From Hungatella sp. UBA3048 (GTDB taxonomy: Bacteria; Bacillota; Clostridia; Lachnospirales; Lachnospiraceae), in assembly GCA_002367105.1 (NCBI GenBank), contig DFCS01000016.1, positions 105,177 through 169,176 on the forward strand: a DNA stretch of 64,000 nt, in the 5' to 3' direction. Numbering within the stretch: the first letter of the stretch is position 1; each line of letters opens with the position of its first letter. Positions 1 through 8,395 of the stretch are shown piece after piece. The position numbers were made by a program, and so were the translations under genes. The notes beneath the pieces were generated by a model that ran no database searches, was not told the origin of the DNA, and saw only the letters and a program-made list of their open reading frames with translations.

Positions 1-91
1 GGTAAGAAGTTATAATCTTTGTTCACGGCGCGGATCCTGGGGCCGTTAAGAAAAGTTCATGAATTTTAGCAATGATTATTGCCAGGAACAA

Positions 92-120
92 GCGACATTT
101 TTTCATGAATGTGATATACT
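92..120 (+). promoter_or_regulatory. Probable sigma-A promoter for the MazG-like gene
   Basis: GCGACA (92-97) and TATACT (115-120) are separated by 17 bp. The spacer contains TTCATGAAT (102-110), which also occurs at 56-64, so a dimeric regulator could bind both copies. This is inferred from sequence only. Confidence 0.4.
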
Positions 121-188
121 GTTTTTTAAGTGTATCTTTCGAAAAGCATTGGACCGTTAATTGATTAACTGGAAAGAAGGGATTTTCC

Positions 189-500
189 ATTAAAAGGTAC
201 GATAAGTTAGTCAGGGACAGGATACCTGAAGTAATAGAAGCAAAAGGTAAAAGAGCGGCATGCCGTATTCTGTCTGATGAAGAATATATGATGAAGCTGG
301 AAGAAAAGCTTAATGAAGAGGTAAAGGAATATTTAGAGGATAAGAGCCTGGAAGAGATGGCAGATGTGCTGGAAGTGTTATACTCTCTTTGCAGTGCCAG
401 AGGATATACAAAGGCGGAACTGGAGGCAGAGCGGGAAAAAAAGGCGAAAGACAGGGGCGGATTTAATAACAGAATTTTTCTGGAATATGTGGACGAGTAA
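189..500 (+). CDS. MazG-like nucleoside triphosphate pyrophosphohydrolase, ATT start
   Basis: Small all-alpha protein of 103 residues related to the MazG / phosphoribosyl-ATP pyrophosphohydrolase superfamily, which hydrolyses (often non-canonical) NTPs to NMP and pyrophosphate. The N-terminus reads KRYDKLVRDRIPEVIE, the conserved opening of this family. The acidic helix KLEEKLNEEVKEY followed by EEMADVLEVLY supplies the usual metal-binding E-E-x-x-D pattern. The first ATG (288) lies after the conserved N-terminus. The only usable start between the in-frame stop at 162 and that ATG is ATT at 189, placed 7 nt after AGAAGGG. I therefore take ATT as the start. The substrate is unknown. It lies just upstream of the cyclase gene. 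Confidence 0.75.
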   Translation: MKRYDKLVRDRIPEVIEAKGKRAACRILSDEEYMMKLEEKLNEEVKEYLEDKSLEEMADVLEVLYSLCSARGYTKAELEAEREKKAKDRGGFNNRIFLEYVDE

Positions 501-520
501 ATGAAAAGTGCTTACATGAT

Positions 521-2083
521 ATGCAAAAGTATACATTCCAAAAAAAGGAGGAATGCGTTATCAGGCGTAAATACACAATATTTCTATCCACAATTATCAG
601 CATTATCTGCGCTGTCATGGTATGCTTTTATTTATTTTCCATTGCCAAGGTCGGCGATATTTATATTGAAAAGTCAGAAGAAGCAATCTATAACATTAAG
701 AAAGATTTTCTAAAGGATACGGTCAATAACCTGATTTCCGAAATTGAATTAAGGCGGGCGGCTAAATCGTCACACATAGAATCCTTTATATCCAGAACAT
801 CTGATATCATTAATATGAAAAAGGATCTTCCGGACTCTGAATACAATGATTTCTTTATCGGGTTTTTCCGGGATAATCCGGATTATAATTTTTTGACCGT
901 GATCGTATGGGATAATGCGGCAAATAAAGTAACTTATGACCCGGGAAATCTGGCAGGAACCACCTGGAAGGATACTCTTAAGGCCAATACCTCCGGTTTA
1001 TCCTCTTACCGGGTTTTCGTTCACGGAGATTATTCTTTCCTCTTTGGGATCACCAAGAACTACGTGGATAATCTTGTTAAGGCGGACATTGCCAGTGTGA
1101 TCCGGAATTCTAAATTTGACAGAAATTCCTACATCTGGGTGAATGAAATACAGAATTATCAGGGAGGTAAAAATTATGCCATCCGAAGGATCCATCCCAA
1201 TATGCCGGAAACAGAAGGTATCTATCTTTCAACGGATATGACTGATATCGCAGGAAATCATCCATATTTGACTGAGCTTCAGGGAATTAATAAGGATGGA
1301 GAACTGTTTTCTTCTTATTATTTCAAGGAACAAGGCAGTGATAAGGTATCCAGGAAGCTGTCATATGCCAAGCTATATAAAGATTACAACTGGGTGGTCG
1401 CAATGGGAGTGTATCTTGATGACCTTCAGCCTTATGTTGACCAGACGAATCAGGAAAGCAAAGTGCTGGTATCCAGGATTACCCTTCTTTTGGTTTTACT
1501 GCTCATTGTTATATTAATCGTCAGCCTGTTTTCTGTTTCCTTATTGGAAAAGATATATTACCGCCATGCGAAAAAGGCTATGGAATCTGAGCTTAACCAG
1601 GATGCCCTTACAAAGGCGGGAAGCAGGAGAAGCGGGACCAATGATTTGACCAATGCTTTTAAGGAATTTAAACGGACAGGCTTAAGCCCTGGAATTATGA
1701 TGTGCGATGTTGATCATTTTAAAGGGATCAATGATAGATATGGCCATTCCACAGGGGATATGGCTTTGGCGGAATTTGTTAATGTAATGAAGAGCACCTT
1801 AAGAAGCACGGACAAGATCATCCGTTGGGGCGGAGATGAATTTATCATCATTCTTTATGGTATGGAAGAGAAGCATGTACTGGAATTTGGAAGCAAATTT
1901 TTGACTTCCGTATCTTCTTTGAAAATACTGGATCACCATGAGGAGATCGGGATCACCGTATCCATCGGCTTTTCTTTCTTTAAAGAAGGAGATGAAGATT
2001 TTCACGGTGCATTAATGCGGGCAGATGAGGCCCTTTATAAGTCAAAGTCAGAAGGACGGAATCAGGCCAATCTTATTTTATAG
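521..2083 (+). CDS. Membrane diguanylate cyclase, extracellular Cache sensor plus GGDEF
   Basis: Makes cyclic di-GMP from two GTP. The order is a membrane helix (about residues 20-45), an extracytoplasmic Cache-like sensor of about 270 residues (the segment YNWVVAMGVYLDD is typical), a second helix (about 325-348), then a GGDEF domain with the intact active-site loop RWGGDEF near residue 436 and CDVDHFKGIND as the metal/GTP-binding strand. No inhibitory RxxD is seen upstream of the loop. The ATG at 521 has no good ribosome binding site. A perfect AGGAGG at 546-551 lies inside the frame, 8 nt before ATC (560), so translation may begin at 560. The signal sensed is unknown. Confidence 0.88.
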   Translation: MQKYTFQKKEECVIRRKYTIFLSTIISIICAVMVCFYLFSIAKVGDIYIEKSEEAIYNIKKDFLKDTVNNLISEIELRRAAKSSHIESFISRTSDIINMKKDLPDSEYNDFFIGFFRDNPDYNFLTVIVWDNAANKVTYDPGNLAGTTWKDTLKANTSGLSSYRVFVHGDYSFLFGITKNYVDNLVKADIASVIRNSKFDRNSYIWVNEIQNYQGGKNYAIRRIHPNMPETEGIYLSTDMTDIAGNHPYLTELQGINKDGELFSSYYFKEQGSDKVSRKLSYAKLYKDYNWVVAMGVYLDDLQPYVDQTNQESKVLVSRITLLLVLLLIVILIVSLFSVSLLEKIYYRHAKKAMESELNQDALTKAGSRRSGTNDLTNAFKEFKRTGLSPGIMMCDVDHFKGINDRYGHSTGDMALAEFVNVMKSTLRSTDKIIRWGGDEFIIILYGMEEKHVLEFGSKFLTSVSSLKILDHHEEIGITVSIGFSFFKEGDEDFHGALMRADEALYKSKSEGRNQANLIL

Positions 2084-2119
2084 AAAATAAGACCGGAAAC
2101 GGTGCGGAACAGGAGAACC

Positions 2120-2185
2120 ATGGAAAAGCTTTATTCTTTAGTGATGGCCAGGATCTCCGGGGAGCAGCCTGGCTGTAAAAAGTAA
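2120..2185 (+). CDS. Possible 21-residue small ORF
   Basis: ATG at 2120 follows AGGAG at 2111-2115 and reads 21 codons to TAA. No family is recognised. It sits in the gap between the cyclase gene and the convergent integrase gene and may be chance or a fragment. Confidence 0.15.
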   Translation: MEKLYSLVMARISGEQPGCKK

Positions 2186-2189
2186 ATGA

Positions 2190-3353
2190 TTATGTAATGT
2201 TTATTATAGTTGGGGCAGGATCAGGCAGGGCGGCGGTTTCCATATTTAAAAGATACATATGGTTAAACTTTTCAATGGCCGCCTTTTTTTGTTCCATAAG
2301 GGAATGGGAATACACATTAAGGGTAATGGACACGCTGGAATGGCCCAATAGTTCGCTGATGGTTTTCACATCCACCCCCAGCTCAAGGGCCCTTGTGGCA
2401 AAGGTATGACGTATGGCATGAAATTTTCGGTCCTGCACATGAGCTTCTTTTAATAGTTTCTTATAAAGCTTTTGAAAGCAGCGGGGATCTAAGGGAGTAT
2501 CTCCTTCAGAAAAGATATAATGGTCCGGGCTCACATAAGAAAATCCCTGTTCCTCTGTCATTTTTAGCAGAAAATCCGGCAGGGGAATTTTTCTTGAAGA
2601 TTTACGGCTTTTTGGAGCGCCTACCTGCAGGGCTGTTTTGTTTTCTCCCTCTTCAAAACGTTTGATTCTGGATACGGTCCGTGCAATGGACAGGGTGCCG
2701 GCCTCCATATCAACATCACCCCATTTAAGGGAACACAATTCTCCAAGGCGGATGCCTGTATAAAATGAAAGGATGATCCCTGCCGCACGTTTGTCTTTGG
2801 AATTCAGTGCCGCATTTTCTATGAGCCTCTGCTCTTTTAAGGAAAAGACTTTAACCTCCTTATCTTCCGGTTTTGGGACTTTTACCTGTTCAATGATGGA
2901 AAAGCCCTCTGGCTCCCCCTTTAAGATTTCTTTTAAAGCTATTTTAAATATAGTAAGATTTTTCTTTTTCGATGAATCTGCCAGACTGGTATTTTCTCTT
3001 ATCGTCTTTACAAAGCAAAGAACAGAATCTTCTGTAATTTTCCGACTCTTTTCCTCTTTAAAAAAAGGAATCACATATTTATTCATGCATCGGTAATAGC
3101 TTTCATAAGTAGAAGGCTTTACCCGAAGGGCGGCATCCTCCAGCCATGCCTCAAATAAGCAGCAGACATCGCTTTCATACCAGGAAGGCTTTTCCCCGAC
3201 AGATTCCTGGATTTCCTGGTGATTTTTCATCTTTTCTTTTACGCCTTTGTAGGTTCGGGAGTAGAAATACCGATACGTTCCATCCGATTTTAAACTCCTG
3301 CCTTCCCAGCGGCCGTCCTTGCGTTTGTATATATTTTCTCCTCTTCGCGGCAT
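2190..3353 (-). CDS. Tyrosine-type site-specific recombinase (integrase)
   Basis: Phage/ICE-type integrase of 387 residues that would cut and rejoin DNA through a 3'-phosphotyrosine. The N-terminal arm-binding motif (MPRRGENIYKRKDGRW) is followed by a SAM-like core-binding domain (about 55-155) and a catalytic domain. Catalytic residues are visible: Arg in YTGIRLGELCSLKW, HAIRHTFA (H-x-x-R), GHSS, and Tyr in TLNVYSH. It is intact, but no excisionase, relaxase or phage gene lies beside it, so it is a solitary integrase or the last trace of an element. The neighbours on both sides are chromosomal-type genes. I saw no clear att repeat next to it. Confidence 0.9.
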   Translation of the reverse strand: MPRRGENIYKRKDGRWEGRSLKSDGTYRYFYSRTYKGVKEKMKNHQEIQESVGEKPSWYESDVCCLFEAWLEDAALRVKPSTYESYYRCMNKYVIPFFKEEKSRKITEDSVLCFVKTIRENTSLADSSKKKNLTIFKIALKEILKGEPEGFSIIEQVKVPKPEDKEVKVFSLKEQRLIENAALNSKDKRAAGIILSFYTGIRLGELCSLKWGDVDMEAGTLSIARTVSRIKRFEEGENKTALQVGAPKSRKSSRKIPLPDFLLKMTEEQGFSYVSPDHYIFSEGDTPLDPRCFQKLYKKLLKEAHVQDRKFHAIRHTFATRALELGVDVKTISELLGHSSVSITLNVYSHSLMEQKKAAIEKFNHMYLLNMETAALPDPAPTIINIT

Positions 3354-3503
3354 TGTACAATACTCCTTTGCATATCATATATTTATTATATGACGTTTCT
3401 AATAACGGTAAATAATCCAAATATTACCAGATAAATATTGGGACTGCTTTTTTTTGCTATTTTATATTCATTGGGGAATCATAATAAAGAAAGGATGATT
3501 CCA

Positions 3504-6149
3504 ATGAAATTCATGAGAAAGAAAACAATCAGCACACAGATTCAGAAAAACAGAAACGACACGGAAAAAAAGCTCAGAGCCTTTGCGTTTCTTGAGAAAG
3601 AAAATCTCCTGTCATCCCTTTCTGTCTCTAAGACTGGCCTTACTAATAAGGAGGCCTTAGAAAGGCAGGATGAATTCGGAGCAAATGTAATCACGGCAGG
3701 AAATAAAGATACAACGCTCCATAGGCTCAGAGAGGCAGTTATTAATCCCTTTAACGTGATTTTACTTGTTATTGCGGCTGTTAATTATTTTACAGATGTC
3801 ATTGCTTCCTCAAGGCCTGATTATCTGACTGTTTCCATCATCATTTTTCTGGTGATTGTCTCAAGTCTGATTGCCTTTGTCCAGAACCAGCGTTCTAATG
3901 CCGCTGCGGAGAAGCTTTCAGAGATGATATCCAACAGAGCAGATGTGTGGAGAGACGGAAAACTTACTGAAATCCCCATGGATGAAGTGGTTCCGGGAGA
4001 TATAGTAAAGCTTTCGGCCGGTCACATGCTTCCGGCAGATGTGCGCTTCCTGACCACCAAAGACACCTTTTTGGCTCAGGCGGCCCTCACCGGTGAGTCT
4101 GCTCCTGTGGAGAAATTCGCTGACGGGGACAATAATCCGGGAGATGCTTTGACGGATTTGAAAAATATCGGCTTTATGGGATCTAATGTGGTAAGTGGAA
4201 GCGCCACAGCAGTGGTTCTGGAGACCGGTAATAACACGTATTTCGGTTCCATGGCTCAATCTCTGTCAGGTGACAGAGCTAAGACCAGCTTTGAACGGGG
4301 GGTGGAGTCTGTCAGCGGGCTTCTGGTACGAAGAATGCTTGTCATGATTCCGGTGGTATTTTTCATTAACGGCATTGCAAAAGGAGACTGGGCAGGAGCC
4401 CTGCTTTTTGCCATCAGTATTGCAGTAGGACTTACGCCGGAAATGCTGCCCATGATTATGACCTCCACCCTGGCAAAGGGAGCGGTTTCCATGTCCAGGC
4501 ATAAAGTAATTGTCCGCACTCTTGGAGCGATACAGACCTTTGGGGAGATGGATGTGCTCTGCACCGATAAGACAGGCACCCTGACAGAAGATAAGGTGGT
4601 TCTGGAAAGATACATGAATCTAAAAGGGGATGAGGATACCAGGATCCTGCGCCATGTTTATTTAAACAGCTATTTTCAAACCGGCCTTAAGAACCTTATT
4701 GATCTGGCGATCATAAACCGTGCCGAACAGAACGGACTGAAGCCTGTTTTAAGTTCTTACAGCCGCATTGATGAAATTCCTTTTGATTTTACGCGGCGCC
4801 GGATGAGCGTGGTTTTGACTGACCAAAAGGGAAAACTCCAGCTGATTACAAAGGGAGCAGTGGAAGAAATACTGGAGATCTCCTCCTTTGTGGAGATGAA
4901 CGGGAGCGTTCTGCCAATGGATGAGGAAACCCGGCATATCGCCATGGCGACCTATGAAAAGTATAATAACGACGGTCTGCGGATCATTGCCGTTGCCCAG
5001 AAGAACGAGGTTCCCGGCATAGGGGTATTCAGCGTGGATGATGAGCGGGATATGGTTTTAATCGGCTTTATCGGCTTTCTTGACCCCCCAAAGGAGAGCG
5101 CAGGCACCGCCATTGCTGCTCTTAAAGATCATGGGGTGAGAACGGTCGTCCTCACCGGAGACAGCGAGGGTGTGGCAGCAAAAGTATGCAGCAAAGTGGG
5201 CGTAGATGCTTCCGCCATGATGACAGGCCGGGATGTGGAGCAGATGGATGACAAAGAGCTTTTACATGCAGCAGGAATATGTAATTTGTTTGCAAAATTA
5301 TCTCCATCCCAGAAGGAACGGGTAGTAAAAGCATTCCAGAGTGCAGGCCATACGGTGGGGTATATGGGGGACGGCATTAATGATGCGCCGCCTCTGCACC
5401 AGGCCGATGTGGGGATTTCCATTGACAGTGCCGTGGATATTGCCAAGGAAACCGCCGATATCATTCTTCTGGAAAAGGATTTGATGGTTTTGGAGGAAGG
5501 CGTCATAGAGGGGCGCCGCACGTTTGGAAATATCATCAAATATATTAAGATGGCGGCAAGCGGCAATTTCGGAAACATGATTTCCGTCATCATTGCCAGC
5601 CTGCTCCTGCCGTTTCTGCCCATGCTGCCGGTGCAGATATTGACCCAGAATCTGCTGTGCGATTTTTCCCAGATGGGCATACCCTTTGATGATGTGGATA
5701 AGGAATATTTAAAAAAGCCCCATAAATGGGAAACAAAGTCTATTAAATCCTTTATGACTTTTTTTGGCCCTCTTAGCTCAATTTTTGATATTTTGTGTTA
5801 TGCTGTTATGTGGTGGGCTCTTGGCGCCAATAAAGTGGAGCTTTCCCCCTTGTTTCATTGCGGCTGGTTCGTATTCGGAACCATATCACAGGTACTGGTC
5901 ATCCATTTGATCCGTACTGAGAAGCTGCCCTTTGTGCAAAGCATGCCTTCCATGCCCCTGTTCTTCTCAACATTTATAGTTGCGGTCCTTGCACTGGTCA
6001 TTGGATTTACAGATCTTTCCGTTGGTTTGGATATGTACCGTCTGCCGGTACAATTCATTCCATGGCTTGCTTTGATTCTGATCGGTTATCTTGCAGCCGT
6101 TCAGATGATGAAAAAAGTATATATACACCGATATAAGGAATGGATGTAA
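3504..6149 (+). CDS. mgtA: Magnesium-importing P-type ATPase
   Basis: P3B-type ATPase of about 881 residues that moves Mg2+ into the cell using ATP. Visible landmarks are the actuator motif LTGESAPVE, the family-specific membrane motif VGLTPEMLPMIMTSTLAKG, the phosphorylation site DKTGTLT (Asp near residue 354), and the hinge motif GDGINDAPPLHQADVG. About ten membrane segments are expected. ATG 3504 is chosen because AAAGAAAGG ends 9 nt before it. An in-frame ATG at 3438 lacks a ribosome binding site. The intergenic stretch of about 150 bp is too short for an M-box riboswitch and none is recognised. A metal-responsive regulator of DtxR type lies downstream on the other strand. Confidence 0.93.
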   Translation: MKFMRKKTISTQIQKNRNDTEKKLRAFAFLEKENLLSSLSVSKTGLTNKEALERQDEFGANVITAGNKDTTLHRLREAVINPFNVILLVIAAVNYFTDVIASSRPDYLTVSIIIFLVIVSSLIAFVQNQRSNAAAEKLSEMISNRADVWRDGKLTEIPMDEVVPGDIVKLSAGHMLPADVRFLTTKDTFLAQAALTGESAPVEKFADGDNNPGDALTDLKNIGFMGSNVVSGSATAVVLETGNNTYFGSMAQSLSGDRAKTSFERGVESVSGLLVRRMLVMIPVVFFINGIAKGDWAGALLFAISIAVGLTPEMLPMIMTSTLAKGAVSMSRHKVIVRTLGAIQTFGEMDVLCTDKTGTLTEDKVVLERYMNLKGDEDTRILRHVYLNSYFQTGLKNLIDLAIINRAEQNGLKPVLSSYSRIDEIPFDFTRRRMSVVLTDQKGKLQLITKGAVEEILEISSFVEMNGSVLPMDEETRHIAMATYEKYNNDGLRIIAVAQKNEVPGIGVFSVDDERDMVLIGFIGFLDPPKESAGTAIAALKDHGVRTVVLTGDSEGVAAKVCSKVGVDASAMMTGRDVEQMDDKELLHAAGICNLFAKLSPSQKERVVKAFQSAGHTVGYMGDGINDAPPLHQADVGISIDSAVDIAKETADIILLEKDLMVLEEGVIEGRRTFGNIIKYIKMAASGNFGNMISVIIASLLLPFLPMLPVQILTQNLLCDFSQMGIPFDDVDKEYLKKPHKWETKSIKSFMTFFGPLSSIFDILCYAVMWWALGANKVELSPLFHCGWFVFGTISQVLVIHLIRTEKLPFVQSMPSMPLFFSTFIVAVLALVIGFTDLSVGLDMYRLPVQFIPWLALILIGYLAAVQMMKKVYIHRYKEWM

Positions 6150-6166
6150 CGATTCTCCAATCATAG

Positions 6167-6206
6167 AAAGAGCAGCCGGCCTGTTTTGGACTGACTGCTC
6201 TTTTTG
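6167..6206 (+). terminator. Terminator after mgtA
   Basis: AAAGAGCAG (6167-6175) pairs with CTGCTCTTT, followed by a T run. The run of A before the stem makes it usable from the opposite strand for the convergent regulator gene. Confidence 0.8.
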
Positions 6207-6215
6207 CTTTCTTTT

Positions 6216-6590
6216 TTATGCTTCTCCTTCACCATTCACGTGAGCTTTAATGGCTGCAAAGCTTTCCGCGCTTATTACGTGCTCGACCCGGCAGGCATCC
6301 TCCAATGCGGTCTTAGGAGTCACCCCAAGGGCAATCAGCCACTCCGAAAGCAAGGTATGGCGTTCGTATATCTTTTCTGCGATTTCAAGCCCCTTTTCCT
6401 GCAAAGTGATGTGACCGTTTTCGTCTATCCCGATGTACCCGTTTTCCCGGAGATTTTTCATTGCCACGCTGACGCTTGGTTTGGAAAAGTCCAGTTCTTC
6501 GGCAATGTCTATGGAGCGCACATAGCCATTGCGCTTCTTAAGCATCAGGATCGTTTCCAGATAATTTTCTGCAGATTCCTGTATCCTCAT
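6216..6590 (-). CDS. DtxR/MntR-family metal-dependent transcriptional regulator
   Basis: A 124-residue winged-helix regulator of the iron/manganese-dependent repressor family. It opens with SAENYLETILML, has the helix-turn-helix SIDIAEELDFSKPSVSVAMKNL, and a short dimerisation and metal-binding region (ERHTLLSEWLIALGV, DACRVEHVIS with the metal-ligand type E-H pair). It lacks the SH3-like C-terminal domain of full-length DtxR, as MntR does. Mn2+ or Fe2+ would be the co-repressor. The target is not shown by the sequence. It is convergent with mgtA and about 240 bp from the V4R gene. Confidence 0.88.
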   Translation of the reverse strand: MRIQESAENYLETILMLKKRNGYVRSIDIAEELDFSKPSVSVAMKNLRENGYIGIDENGHITLQEKGLEIAEKIYERHTLLSEWLIALGVTPKTALEDACRVEHVISAESFAAIKAHVNGEGEA

Positions 6591-6871
6591 ATCATCACCC
6601 TCTTTCCTGCTTTCATTGGATATTCCTTTATTTTAACATGGACTGGCACAACTTTTCAAGATGACTTCTTCTTATATTATTCTGTTACCTGTTTCATTTG
6701 GTTACAAAAAAACTATGTTACCATTTTTTTGTTGAAATATGTCAAATTTTTTATTATAATGTATTATGGTTGACTTTATCATTTTGCAGATGCCCTTAGG
6801 GTGAAGCAATCGTAAAGATATGGGGGGAGGCATATGTTCAATGTTTTTCATATAGGAGAAGAGAAGGATTT

Positions 6872-7078
6872 GTGGTACTGACTGTTGAGGAAGACCTGGA
6901 TTGTTCCGGACTCCCTGTGACGGGAGATCAAGTGTGTAATTATGACGAAGGATTTCTTTCCTGCGTTTTAAAGGAATACATGGGAAAGGATTATCTTGTA
7001 AAAGAGGTTGATTGCTGGGCCAGCGGTGTACGTGTATGCAGATTTGAGGCTAATGTCGATCAACAGGCGAAGGTGTAG
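6872..7078 (+). CDS. V4R-domain small-molecule sensor, apparently frameshifted at its N-terminus
   Basis: The readable frame encodes a V4R (4-vinyl reductase) type ligand-binding module: LDCSGLPVTGDQVCNYDEGF and the closing Cys motif VDCWASGVRVCRF. The frame shown begins at GTG 6872 after GAGAAGGA. However, a much better start, ATG 6834 behind GGGGAGG, opens a different frame (MFNVFHIGEEKDLWY) that hits TGA at 6879. One extra base near 6878 would join the two into TVEEDLDC. So the gene is either frameshifted or truncated. It ends 3 nt before the GGDEF gene and is probably co-translated with it, acting as its sensor partner. Confidence 0.7.
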   Translation: MVLTVEEDLDCSGLPVTGDQVCNYDEGFLSCVLKEYMGKDYLVKEVDCWASGVRVCRFEANVDQQAKV

Positions 7079-7081
7079 TGG

Positions 7082-8314
7082 ATGACAGAAAAAGATGCGT
7101 CTGTACTTTTGGAGCAGATTCGCAATATCATTTTAAATAAGCCGGTTTTCGGGGAGCTGGAGGAGAAGGCCCAGGTATATTCAGATCTGGAGCAGGCAGT
7201 TTTCTATCTTTCTCATTGTCTTATGGAATCCAATGAGCTTCTTAAGAATCTGGCGGAAGGGAACTTAAATGTTCCTCTGCCTGACCGCCACAATTTTCAG
7301 GCAGGTGATTTAAAACAGCTTCATGCTGCTTTAAAGCATCTGGAGTGGCAGACCGAACAGGTGATCAAGGGAGATTATAAGCAGCGGGTGAATTTCATGG
7401 GGGATTTTTCCCAGGCATTTAATGAAATGGTAGTCCAGCTGGAAATAAGGGAAAATGAGTTGAAAGAGCAGGCAGATAAGATCAAAAGGTTTAATAGGCT
7501 GCTGATATTCATTATGGACAGTCTGAAGGAATGGGTTGTTGTTATAGAAGAAGAGAACGGGACGGTATTATATACCAATGATTCAGCCAGAAAAAGGTTT
7601 TATGACCCCGGGACAAGGCAATTTGCCTGCGGGGGCGAAGATTGTCCCTTAATGGCCCGCTTAAAGTCCCATACCGGCCTGGAACAGGAATTGAGGTATG
7701 AATTCAAATGCTCTCGTAATAAGACCTTCCAGGTAAGGTCCTATTCCTTGTTGTGGGAAGAGAAAAAAGCGGTGGTCCATCTCATGACGGATGTTACATA
7801 TCAGAGGGAAAATGAAGCCTTCTTAGAGGTCATGGCCTATAAGGATGAACTGACCGGGCTGGATAACCGGCGCAGCGGCCTGCGTACCATTGACACTTAT
7901 ATTCAAAAGGGCATTCCCTTTTCCCTTTGCATGATTGATATGGACGGGCTGAAAAATATCAATGACCTGTACGGGCATTCATACGGAGATGAATATATAA
8001 AGTCTGTTTCGCAAGTGCTGAAGGATTCCGCACGGGATATAGACATTACATGCCGGTTCGGCGGCGATGAGTTTATCATGCTGTTCCGGGGGTGCGATGA
8101 ACAGACGGCAGAGAAAAGGATGGACCTGATCGATAAGAAGCTGTCTGATGTTGCGAAGGTTTATCCGATGTCCATCAGCTATGGAGTGGTTTATGTTGAA
8201 GAGGGATCGGAACTGTCTCCGGAAACTGCTTTAAATATAGCAGATGAAAGAATGTACCGCTTTAAAAGGCAGCGAAAGAAGAAAAATAACGGATTAGGCA
8301 GCAAAGGAATTTAG
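7082..8314 (+). CDS. Cytoplasmic diguanylate cyclase with HAMP-like/PAS-like N-terminus
   Basis: A soluble GGDEF protein of 410 residues producing cyclic di-GMP. The N-terminal 130 residues include a HAMP-like linker (ESNELLKNLAEGNLNVPLP, then the repeat-like VIKGDYKQRVNFMGDFSQAFNEM) and a coiled coil. A PAS-like domain follows (VVIEEENGTVLYTNDSARKRF), with several Cys residues (CGGEDCPLM). The C-terminal GGDEF domain has an intact RFGGDEF loop and CMIDMDGLKNINDLYG. No transmembrane helix is seen. It starts 3 nt after the V4R gene. V4R and GGDEF modules probably form a two-gene ligand-to-c-di-GMP switch. Confidence 0.88.
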   Translation: MTEKDASVLLEQIRNIILNKPVFGELEEKAQVYSDLEQAVFYLSHCLMESNELLKNLAEGNLNVPLPDRHNFQAGDLKQLHAALKHLEWQTEQVIKGDYKQRVNFMGDFSQAFNEMVVQLEIRENELKEQADKIKRFNRLLIFIMDSLKEWVVVIEEENGTVLYTNDSARKRFYDPGTRQFACGGEDCPLMARLKSHTGLEQELRYEFKCSRNKTFQVRSYSLLWEEKKAVVHLMTDVTYQRENEAFLEVMAYKDELTGLDNRRSGLRTIDTYIQKGIPFSLCMIDMDGLKNINDLYGHSYGDEYIKSVSQVLKDSARDIDITCRFGGDEFIMLFRGCDEQTAEKRMDLIDKKLSDVAKVYPMSISYGVVYVEEGSELSPETALNIADERMYRFKRQRKKKNNGLGSKGI

Positions 8315-8329
8315 AAAGCTCAACTTTTC

Positions 8330-8358
8330 TTGTGTTTTTTATGATTTTACATTATAAT
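8330..8358 (+). promoter_or_regulatory. Sigma-A promoter for the methyltransferase pair
   Basis: TTGTGT (8330-8335), a 17-bp spacer and a perfect TATAAT (8353-8358). The -10 box overlaps an upstream ATG at 8357, which supports the later start at 8396. Confidence 0.7.
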
Positions 8359-8395
8359 GATAGGCAGGTTAAAACGAAATAGGAGCAAGAAAAGA

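Noticed and set aside
3354..3503. M-box magnesium riboswitch before mgtA
   Set aside because: The intergenic stretch is too short and AT-rich, with no matching conserved core.
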